Notes under the pieces: model-generated
What the model saw: the letters and a program-made list of their open reading frames with translations, nothing else
Databases searched by the model: none
What the model was told of the DNA's origin: nothing
Made by a program: the position numbers and the translations under genes
Shown: piece after piece, positions 40,568 through 47,913 of the stretch
How positions within the stretch are numbered: position 1 is the stretch's first letter
Layout of the letters: each line of letters starts with the position of its first letter
Assembly: GCA_034421095.1 (NCBI GenBank)
Contig: DAOUKR010000025.1
Span: forward strand, 248,001 to 312,000
Direction: 5' to 3'
Length of the DNA stretch: 64,000 bases
Source of the DNA: JAGWBG01 sp034421095
Lineage (GTDB): Bacteria; Chloroflexota; Dehalococcoidia; Lucifugimonadales; JAGWBF01

Positions 40568-43377
40568 TGTGAGCCTCCTTCCGACGCTAACGTCTCTTGT
40601 ATTTTTCTCAACGCCTCTCGTAGAGTATCGAGGTTCTCCACCAGTTGGCTGACCGCCTCCTCGATACCGACAATCTCCCTTTGCACTTCCTCAAGCTGGC
40701 TGCGCTCCTGGCTGGCAGTCCCGTCCGACAGCCTCTGTACCGGCGTGTCCGTCGAGGGCTGGCCGGCCACAGTGTCGGGAATCGCCTCTCCCAACAGAAG
40801 GGTCAGGGCTTCGGAAAGAGTGTCAGCCATGACCACCTTGTTGGCATCCGCCAGAAAGACCTTTTTAAGCTCCGGCAGAGGCAAGGCTTCGGCGCGTATA
40901 TACAGGGGCTCCACGTACAGTACGGACTCACCCATGGGGATAGCCAGCAAGTTCCCACGGATACACAGCTTACCTACAGGGCACAAAAGGGTCAACTCTC
41001 TACCTATCTGCTCATCGGCGGTGATACGGGCCTCTATTTGCTCCGGGCCAAAAACCTGCCTATCCTTGGGAAACGTGACGGTCAGGAGCTTGCCGTAGTT
41101 CTCTCCGTCGCTGCGGGCGGCCATCCATCCCACCATGTTCTTCTTCTCCACACCCCCAGGGGTAAAGGGCAAGAGCAAGACGAACTCCTCTTCTTCTTCT
41201 CCGGGCAGCTTCATGATAACGTAATAAGGCTCTATATCCTGGGTGTTATCGGGGTCCTCGAACACCTCCCGGGCCAGTGCCCACAGGTCCTCCCGCAGGA
41301 AGAACTCCTTGGGGTCCGTCATGTGGTATCGCAGGTTAATCTGCGTCTGGGCCGAGAACAGGTCTATGGGGTAACGTATGTGGTCCCGGAGGGACGGGTC
41401 CAGGTTGTCTATCTCATCGAAGTCCACAAACATATCGGGGAAGGCTCCCCGATAAATCTGCATCAGCGGGTCTTCCTCATCTATGACGAAGAAGTACACC
41501 GCGCCGTTATAGGCGTCTACAACCACTTTGACGCTGTTGCGAATATAGTTGAATTCATCCTCAAATAGGGCGGAGTAGGCGTACCGGTCGGAGACGGTGT
41601 AGGCGTCCTGAATCCACCACAGCTTTCCGCCGTCACCCACCACCAGGTACGGGTCCTTGTCCAGGTGCAGGAATGGCGCTATTGTGCTCACCCGCTCACC
41701 TATGTGACGCCTGTATTTTACCGTGCTCTCGGAGCCAATCTGCCCGCTTATAAGAAGGTTGAAGTCCAGGAACTGCCAGGCGAAGGCCGCCCTCGTGAAG
41801 AAGGACCCCAACTTGACCCCTCCCTCACCTTCAAAGTTCTGAAAGACAGGGTCTCCTTCTGGGCCAGGGAAGTTGAACTCTTCGGTATCGGTGTCTATTA
41901 TGACAAAATCCTTGGTGTTCTCTCCATAGTAAATCTCCGGTCGCTCAACAACCAGGTCGCCGGTTGGGGGTACGTCCTTGAGAAAGAACTCGGGACGCCC
42001 CTCTACGGTGGCCTGGGTCACCGGACTCATGGCAACGCCGTACCCGTGGGTATATGAGAGCTTGCGGTTCACCCATTTCTGAGCTTCCTCCTCCAGGTTC
42101 TCCGGGAAGAGTTCTCTGGCAGCCAGCATCACCTGTCGATACTCCCCGTTAGGGAACCTGTAGCGGTCCACGTCAACGTTCACGAAGCCGTAGTACTGCC
42201 GGAAGGTCTGTATCTGGTTGTAAGTATCCCGCAGGGGCCGGTGGTCCCAAAGGCGAATGTTCTCAATGGTCTCGGGATTGTCAGATACCGTTTCAATATC
42301 CAGATTAGGGGAATAGGTGAATGACTGCTCGTCAATCTGGTCCAGTCCATAGGCGGCCCTGGTGGCCGTGATGGCGCGGTCAATGTATTCGTGCTCCCGC
42401 TCAAACTCGTTGGGACTCACCCTGAATCGCTGGTAGGCTACCGGATATATAGCGCCAGCCAATACAGCCAGGACGGCCCACAAGGAGAAGGAGGCTATCA
42501 TAAGCCTCAGACCACCATAGTACAGGCTTACGACGAAACCCACGGCCGCCATCAGGGAGATGGCTACCAACAGCCAGAGGACCGGGAGCCTGGCATTGAC
42601 GTCGGTGTATCCAGCCCCCGGAGCCGCCCCACGACCCGAGAAGACCAGCTCGAAAATGTCCAGGTAGTGGGCTGCGGCAATGGTAATCATCAAGAAGGCA
42701 CCCAGCAGAGCCAGGTGTCCTCTGATCCTCGGTGTGAGCACGACGTTTACGCCCCTGAGAGCGAAGATAGCCATGTACAAGGCCACTACTGCCACTACCG
42801 TGGCGATGACAGCGCCCATGAACCACCCCTGGATGAAGTGGAGCAAGGGCATGGTGGCTAGATGAAAGGATATGTCCTTATTGAACTGGGGGTCCTGGAC
42901 TCCGAAGGGGACACGATTGAAGTAGACCAGAATGGTCTCCCAACGTCCTTGTGCCACAATCCCAAACACCACGCTCATCACGACGACCATCAGGACAGCA
43001 CCGACAATGATGCCTATGCGACCCATCCTCAGCATTTCCGGCGGGACGGGAAGGACACTCCCTCCCCTGGAAAAGCGATAGGCGACGTACAGATTGACGA
43101 TGAGAATGCCGGCTACCAACAAAGCCCCCCCGAAGAAGAGCCAGATACGCATCCCCAGTATTTTGGTGTATACGCCCTTGTAGCCCAGGCTATCAAACCA
43201 CAGCCAGTCGGTGTATATACTCTTGACTACCGAGAGAATCAGAACAATAATGACGACGGCAGCAACGGCCAGTCCAACCCTGGTGAGCAGCTTCATGTTA
43301 GGGTTCCCAAACTGACCCGTGCCTACGTTCCTTGGAGGGCCTGCCCCTTCCCCATTGTTTCCCACGTTGAAGATCAT
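40564..43377 (-). CDS. UPF0182 family large membrane protein
   Basis: A 937-residue protein of the UPF0182 family. Seven hydrophobic helices lie in residues 30-320 (e.g. VGLAVAAVVIIVLILSVVKS; LWFDSLGYKGVYTKILGMR is the family signature between helices 1 and 2, read in parts). A large outer domain of about 550 residues follows, with SPVTQATVEGRPEFFLKDVPP and YPIDLFSAQTQINLRYHM, and a Gln/Glu-rich C-terminal coiled-coil tail. Function is not established for the family. It lies between argB and argD with a 30 bp gap before and a 4 bp overlap after, so it is expressed with the arginine genes. Confidence 0.92.
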   Translation of the reverse strand: MIFNVGNNGEGAGPPRNVGTGQFGNPNMKLLTRVGLAVAAVVIIVLILSVVKSIYTDWLWFDSLGYKGVYTKILGMRIWLFFGGALLVAGILIVNLYVAYRFSRGGSVLPVPPEMLRMGRIGIIVGAVLMVVVMSVVFGIVAQGRWETILVYFNRVPFGVQDPQFNKDISFHLATMPLLHFIQGWFMGAVIATVVAVVALYMAIFALRGVNVVLTPRIRGHLALLGAFLMITIAAAHYLDIFELVFSGRGAAPGAGYTDVNARLPVLWLLVAISLMAAVGFVVSLYYGGLRLMIASFSLWAVLAVLAGAIYPVAYQRFRVSPNEFEREHEYIDRAITATRAAYGLDQIDEQSFTYSPNLDIETVSDNPETIENIRLWDHRPLRDTYNQIQTFRQYYGFVNVDVDRYRFPNGEYRQVMLAARELFPENLEEEAQKWVNRKLSYTHGYGVAMSPVTQATVEGRPEFFLKDVPPTGDLVVERPEIYYGENTKDFVIIDTDTEEFNFPGPEGDPVFQNFEGEGGVKLGSFFTRAAFAWQFLDFNLLISGQIGSESTVKYRRHIGERVSTIAPFLHLDKDPYLVVGDGGKLWWIQDAYTVSDRYAYSALFEDEFNYIRNSVKVVVDAYNGAVYFFVIDEEDPLMQIYRGAFPDMFVDFDEIDNLDPSLRDHIRYPIDLFSAQTQINLRYHMTDPKEFFLREDLWALAREVFEDPDNTQDIEPYYVIMKLPGEEEEEFVLLLPFTPGGVEKKNMVGWMAARSDGENYGKLLTVTFPKDRQVFGPEQIEARITADEQIGRELTLLCPVGKLCIRGNLLAIPMGESVLYVEPLYIRAEALPLPELKKVFLADANKVVMADTLSEALTLLLGEAIPDTVAGQPSTDTPVQRLSDGTASQERSQLEEVQREIVGIEEAVSQLVENLDTLREALRKIQETLASEGGSQ

Positions 43378-43407
43378 AACACCTTCCGTTTAAGCTATCA
43401 GCAATTC

Positions 43408-44244
43408 CTAAGTATGTGGACCGGACTCCAATTGGCTAGCATCATGCCTACCGAGTATTTGAGTGCCAGTGGGCACACCCCGGAAGCAGTGCATCAACAC
43501 CCCTGGCTGCCTGCCGTCTATTATCTCAGCCACCGGAACCCTGTCCAGGGCACGCAAACAAGCCTCCAGCTTGGGTATCATTCCGCCTTTCACCACACCT
43601 GACGCAAGGAGAGGGCGGGCGCTCCTCACGCTGAGGCGTCGGATGACTCTGCCCGACCCATCCATTACCCCGTTCACGTCTGTGAGAAAAATCAGCCTCT
43701 CAGCACCTATGGCATAGGCTAACTCCCCCGCCACGGTATCTCCGTTTATGTTGAGCATGGAGCCCGAGTAGGGAGACTCATCCGCTCGGTGTATGCCCAC
43801 GGGAGCCACCATCGGTATGTACCCCCCCTCCAGGGACTGCAGCAAGACTTCAGGGTTTACCCCTGTCACCTCGCCCACGTAACCTAACTCCTCGTCGGCC
43901 ACCCTGGCCTTCAATAGAGCACCATCTACACCACTCAGCCCGATAGCTTTGCCTCCCAGGGCAATCAGAGAGGCCACTAGCTGCTTGTTGACCAGCCCCG
44001 TCAGCACTGCCGCGACGATTTCGAGGCTCTGGGAATCAGTGACCCTCAAACCCCGGACAAAACGGGGGATGGTGCCTTGTTTCTCCATCCACTGGGAGAT
44101 GACGCTGCCCCCACCGTGGACAACTATAAGCTTGACGCCATCACGCTGGAGGGCAACCAGGTCCTTGAGAGTGGTATCGTTGCTGCCCAGGGTGCTGCCC
44201 CCGATTTTCACCACGACTATGCCTTTGGGCGGCCTGTCTGACAC
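43408..44244 (-). CDS. argB: Acetylglutamate kinase
   Basis: A 278-residue amino acid kinase fold enzyme, with the nucleotide loop VVVKIGGSTLGSND, the acetylglutamate-binding VVHGGGSVISQWM, NINGDTVAGELAYAIGA and FLTDVNGVMDGSG. It phosphorylates N-acetyl-L-glutamate. The usual regulatory N-terminal helix of arginine-sensitive kinases is missing, which suggests an E. coli-like unregulated hexamer-lacking form. I prefer the GTG at 44244 (GGAG 6 nt upstream) to the GTG at 44256 because the promoter at 44269-44296 leaves only a few nucleotides of leader before 44256. Confidence 0.94.
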   Translation of the reverse strand: MSDRPPKGIVVVKIGGSTLGSNDTTLKDLVALQRDGVKLIVVHGGGSVISQWMEKQGTIPRFVRGLRVTDSQSLEIVAAVLTGLVNKQLVASLIALGGKAIGLSGVDGALLKARVADEELGYVGEVTGVNPEVLLQSLEGGYIPMVAPVGIHRADESPYSGSMLNINGDTVAGELAYAIGAERLIFLTDVNGVMDGSGRVIRRLSVRSARPLLASGVVKGGMIPKLEACLRALDRVPVAEIIDGRQPGVLMHCFRGVPTGTQILGRHDASQLESGPHT

Positions 44245-44268
44245 TCCACACTCCACAAAACAAGTAAC

Positions 44269-44296
44269 ATTATACGCTATAAATAGCGTGTAAAAA
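44269..44296 (-). promoter_or_regulatory. argB promoter with palindromic operator in the spacer
   Basis: On the minus strand TTTTTA (44291-44296), a 16 bp spacer and a perfect TATAAT (44269-44274). The inverted repeat ACGCTAT-AA-ATAGCGT (44274-44289) fills the spacer exactly, so a bound repressor would block RNA polymerase. The site does not look like a classical ARG box. Confidence 0.6.
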
Positions 44297-44414
44297 GCAA
44301 AACTTGTTTGTACTTGGAAAACTCAGGGCAGTATATAACTATAGCGCCAAATAAGCGGGGGCAGGTTGAAGTATGAGGATTCACCGGGGCCGGCTACCCG
44401 CACCCTTGTGGACG

Positions 44415-45647
44415 TTAGGTGGTGTAGGCGCTGTTAAAGGTCACGTATTCTTCGCTGAGGGGACAGCCCCACGCCGTGGCCTCACCCTGACCCAGATTGA
44501 GCTTGATTCGGAAGGACACCTCCAGCCCACGCATCAAGGCAACTACTCCGTCCCTGTGAAAGGGGATGGGACGGCCATCCTCCATTATGCAAACGTCGTT
44601 GACGTAGAGGGCCACCCTGCCCTCCTCAACCTCGGCCCCGCTTCTGCCCAGGGCAGCTATGATTCTGCCCCAGTTGGGGTCAGCACCATGAACGGCCGTT
44701 TTCACCAGGCTCGACGACGCCACCGTCCGTGCAGCGTGGCGGGCGGCCGTGAGGTCAGTCGCCCCTTCAACAGTAACTTCGATGAGACGATTGCTCGCTC
44801 CCTCTCCGTCCCTGGCTAGCTCCTTGGTCAGGTGGATACAGAGCCGGTTCAGGGCCTCCTGGAAAAGGTCTCCGGCCTGCGTACCTTCCTCTATAATGCC
44901 GGCTTCCGCCGCACCGTTGGCCATGACAAGCACAGTATCGTTCGTGCTGGTATCCCCGTCTACCGACAGCATGTTGAAGGATGAATCGGCCGCTCGACTC
45001 AACGCACGTTGCAGGAACTGGCCTTCCACTTCTGCGTCTGTGGTGAGGAAACTCAGCATGGTAGCCATGTTGGGATGTATCATGCCTGCGCCCTTGGCTA
45101 TCCCGCCGATGGTTATGGTCTTGCCCTGGCACTCGAAGGTCACTGCCCCTTCTTTGGGATGAGTGTCCGTAGTCATAATAGCCCTGGCAAGGTCGTTGCC
45201 CCCACCCTCCGAAGGGGTTATCTGGCTGATGCCCGCTCGAATAAGGGCCATTGGCAGTTCCACTCCTATAATCCCGGTGCTGCCCATGAGCACCTCTTCA
45301 GGTCCCAATCCCAGTCGTCTTGCGGTCTCGGCCGTAGTCTCCTGGGCATCCAGATAGCCCTGCTCTCCCACACATGCGTTGGCTATGCCGCTATTGACCA
45401 CCAAGGCCCTGACTTTGCTCCGAGGAGAGACCCGCTCCTGGGTGAGCACGACTGAAGGCGACTTGACCGTGCTGGTGGTGAATACCCCGGCAACGGAACT
45501 GGGCCTGTCGGAGAGCAATATACCCAGGTCCAGCTTATCCTCTGCGTAGGTTTTGAGTCCGGCGTATGTGGCACCCGCCGAGAATCCCCTGGGGGTAGTC
45601 ACGGAGCCACTATCCACAGAATTCATTTTCCCGGCCATGTCTTTCAC
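44415..45647 (-). CDS. argJ: Bifunctional ornithine acetyltransferase/N-acetylglutamate synthase
   Basis: A 410-residue ArgJ. The autocleavage site is in HPNMATMLSFLTTDA (cut before the Thr of ATM); GSTGIIGVELPM, IGGIAKGAGMIHPN and GADPNWGRIIAALGRSG are conserved. It recycles acetyl groups from acetylornithine to glutamate, and in bifunctional forms also uses acetyl-CoA, so no argE is needed. The start is a GTG at 45647; ATGs at 45638 and 45626 are alternatives. A 158 bp gap with its own promoter separates it from argB. Confidence 0.96.
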   Translation of the reverse strand: MKDMAGKMNSVDSGSVTTPRGFSAGATYAGLKTYAEDKLDLGILLSDRPSSVAGVFTTSTVKSPSVVLTQERVSPRSKVRALVVNSGIANACVGEQGYLDAQETTAETARRLGLGPEEVLMGSTGIIGVELPMALIRAGISQITPSEGGGNDLARAIMTTDTHPKEGAVTFECQGKTITIGGIAKGAGMIHPNMATMLSFLTTDAEVEGQFLQRALSRAADSSFNMLSVDGDTSTNDTVLVMANGAAEAGIIEEGTQAGDLFQEALNRLCIHLTKELARDGEGASNRLIEVTVEGATDLTAARHAARTVASSSLVKTAVHGADPNWGRIIAALGRSGAEVEEGRVALYVNDVCIMEDGRPIPFHRDGVVALMRGLEVSFRIKLNLGQGEATAWGCPLSEEYVTFNSAYTT

Positions 45648-45873
45648 CCATCACTTTCCACGGATTTTCCGGCTATTTTACACGGGACCCAATATACGGA
45701 GGACAGCCATCGAAGAGAGCGAACCGCTTTAGGAGTATGGAGTATACCACAAAGAGCTAGCTATGAGTAGGGAGAGGGAGGGGTGCATAGCCCATAGCCA
45801 GTTAGGCTTGCTTCAGGCTTTGCTCAACCTGACCACCAGGGAGAAGGAATCCGACGCCGGCCACCATATATTC

Positions 45874-46881
45874 TCACTCACGCCACCCTCTAGCTTCCAT
45901 CCCTCTACGCAGATAATCTGGGTGAGGTCGGTCTCTATCATTTGTTGGTAGATAGATAGTGTTACATACATAAGCCCGCAAGGAATCTTGACCTTGCAGT
46001 AATCCCTTTTCCTGCAACTGACGAAGTTTGAATTCACTCACCTGGATATGGTAATCTTCCGCGACCGTGAGTAAAGACCTGTCATAAGCTTGATGGTGAA
46101 GGGAGCAGAGAGCCAGACCATTCGATGTTTGATCCGTGCTGTCAGGAACCTCTACCGGAATAATGTGTGCAGCTTGTACCAACTCCAATTGCAAGTGGCA
46201 GACAGCACAATGATGGCTATAGGCCCCCAATACTCGAACACGAAAGCTCCTTTCGCGACTCCTCCTAACTACAGTGGTAACAACTTCCCTACGCCCTGTT
46301 GGGACATGCTCAAGAGCTTCCTGTGGTGGTTCTTCACCGCGTGCAGCTACCTGAAGAGTTTCAACTTCCGACTCTGTGAGGAAGCGATGCAATTCGGCTT
46401 GCCTGAGAACATACTCAATAAACATATCCGGCGAAAAAGTTACAACGACTTCTACGCCTCGGGAAACTTGCTTCAGCTGAAAGCCAAAGCCTCCTAACGC
46501 AGCTGCTTCAAGAGTTTGGCTCCTAACTTGAATTGACGGGGAACTTCTATCCCTGAAAGATTGGTGGAAATATGGGTCGAAGGCAGTGAAGACCCCTATA
46601 TCTTCACTCCAACCAAGTAAAAGGGTCTGTGCATCTGGAGTAATCTCAAGCGGGGAATGAACACCTGTGATTTGAATGCGGTACTCACCTGAAGGTCGGA
46701 CCGCCACAGGCCCGCCTGAGGTCACATTCCAGATATATATGCGAAGTCGTATCAGGTTCTCATCTCTAGCGCACCGGACAATGAATGGATGTGCTGGACG
46801 TTCAATAATCATTCTCCATCCACTCACTGAAATGGCAGACTGCACTCGTTCAAAAAGGACGTGCTTCGCCAGTTGAGGCAT
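45874..46881 (-). CDS. HNH endonuclease, putative restriction enzyme
   Basis: A 335-residue protein with a C-terminal HNH (beta-beta-alpha metal) nuclease: CAVC, then AAHIIPVEVP, SNGLALCSLHHQAYDR, with the two Cys of CAVC, His of AHIIP, Asn of SNGLAL and the His pair as metal and catalytic residues. The N-terminal about 200 residues have no recognised family; they may form the recognition domain. It is 12 bp downstream of an M.PvuII-like methylase and reads as its restriction partner. Codon use and GC (45-50% in lines sampled by eye) are lower than in the flanking arg and leuS genes. Confidence 0.83.
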   Translation of the reverse strand: MPQLAKHVLFERVQSAISVSGWRMIIERPAHPFIVRCARDENLIRLRIYIWNVTSGGPVAVRPSGEYRIQITGVHSPLEITPDAQTLLLGWSEDIGVFTAFDPYFHQSFRDRSSPSIQVRSQTLEAAALGGFGFQLKQVSRGVEVVVTFSPDMFIEYVLRQAELHRFLTESEVETLQVAARGEEPPQEALEHVPTGRREVVTTVVRRSRERSFRVRVLGAYSHHCAVCHLQLELVQAAHIIPVEVPDSTDQTSNGLALCSLHHQAYDRSLLTVAEDYHIQVSEFKLRQLQEKGLLQGQDSLRAYVCNTIYLPTNDRDRPHPDYLRRGMEARGWRE

Positions 46882-46893
46882 GACATTAACTCG

Positions 46894-47814
46894 CTACGGC
46901 AACTCCATCTGCAATCGCTCAAATCGAAACTTCGATCCCAGAAGGTAGTCTTCTATTATCTCCATTGCCAGCCAGTTTCTCCCCTGCTTTTGCGCCGCAG
47001 CCCCGGTCGCGTTGCTTCCAGCGAAAGGGTCCAGCACTACGTCATCTTTGTCCGTGAGAAAGTTAATGAAAAATTCGGGGAGTCCCACTGGATAACGGGC
47101 AGGATGGGGCTTAATCCCGGTTTCTCTACAGCGCCGAAGGTAATGAGTATTGGACTCAGTATGCGCCATAGCCAGTAAATTCGGTGGTATCGCTCCCCCT
47201 CGGTCATTGCTAAATTTTGTTGAAATATCGTGCCCCGAAGGCCTATGCTTGGCACGGTAGCCCTTCCTTAACAGGTCAAGCATGGAGTCACTATAAGGCT
47301 TTAGAACCTTTCTATTATCGGCCTTAGGATAGGGAGTCTTGGACAACCACCACACTGGCTCAACAGCATCCTTCACCCTTATTCGACGCACAGTTACCCA
47401 CTCTGCCGGCGAAGGTAACCGTGCCGGGTTGTACCAATAGAAGTCCTGAGCCAGATGGAACTTCTGACACAGCGCTATCAACAACTGGAAGTGGTAAACT
47501 GAGCGTGTAGGTCGCCCCTTATTCCAAGCTCCACCTATATGGATTACGAGACTACCGTCATCTTTCAGGATTCTCCAGAACTCCTTGGCAAAAGGCATAA
47601 ACCAATCTACATACTTGTCTGCCTCCACATTGCCATACTCTTTCTTCCGCCGTAAGGCGAAAGGAGGAGAAGTTATAATCAAGTTAACAGAGTCGTCTGG
47701 GAGGTGTTGTAACATCTCCCTGGAATCTCCCAGGAAGGCATCACCACGATCAGTCTCATAATACAAACAGCCCAGATCATCAAGATTATTCAGTATCATT
47801 GACAATTCTTCCAT
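46894..47814 (-). CDS. M.PvuII-like DNA methyltransferase
   Basis: A 306-residue beta-class DNA methyltransferase: catalytic motif IV LIITSPPFALRRKKEYGN near residue 47 comes before the SAM-binding motif I DPFAGSNATGAAAQKQGRNW near residue 265. From memory the segments SPPFAL.RKKEYGN, DWF..FAK, ARLPSPAEWV, RIRVKDAVEPVWW.SKT, RPSGHDI..FS.D.GG.IPPNLL and HPARYP..LPEFFI match M.PvuII, an N4-cytosine methylase of CAGCTG. It should protect the genome from the adjacent HNH nuclease. No controller (C) protein gene is seen. Confidence 0.9.
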   Translation of the reverse strand: MEELSMILNNLDDLGCLYYETDRGDAFLGDSREMLQHLPDDSVNLIITSPPFALRRKKEYGNVEADKYVDWFMPFAKEFWRILKDDGSLVIHIGGAWNKGRPTRSVYHFQLLIALCQKFHLAQDFYWYNPARLPSPAEWVTVRRIRVKDAVEPVWWLSKTPYPKADNRKVLKPYSDSMLDLLRKGYRAKHRPSGHDISTKFSNDRGGAIPPNLLAMAHTESNTHYLRRCRETGIKPHPARYPVGLPEFFINFLTDKDDVVLDPFAGSNATGAAAQKQGRNWLAMEIIEDYLLGSKFRFERLQMELP

Positions 47815-47840
47815 ATTGGGACCCTGCTGAGATTATCTAC

Positions 47841-47870
47841 AGATAGTATACACGAACATATAGTCTATCT
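47841..47870 (-). promoter_or_regulatory. Possible promoter and operator-like repeat of the R-M pair
   Basis: A TATACT -10 on the minus strand (47845-47850) lies within a partial palindrome AGATAG...CTATCT (outer arms 47841-47846 and 47865-47870). No clear -35 is visible. The repeat could bind a regulator, possibly the methylase itself. Confidence 0.3.
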
Positions 47871-47913
47871 GCCAGCAAGTTTGTAAGTACCTATGGAATA
47901 TCAGTCCCATCCC

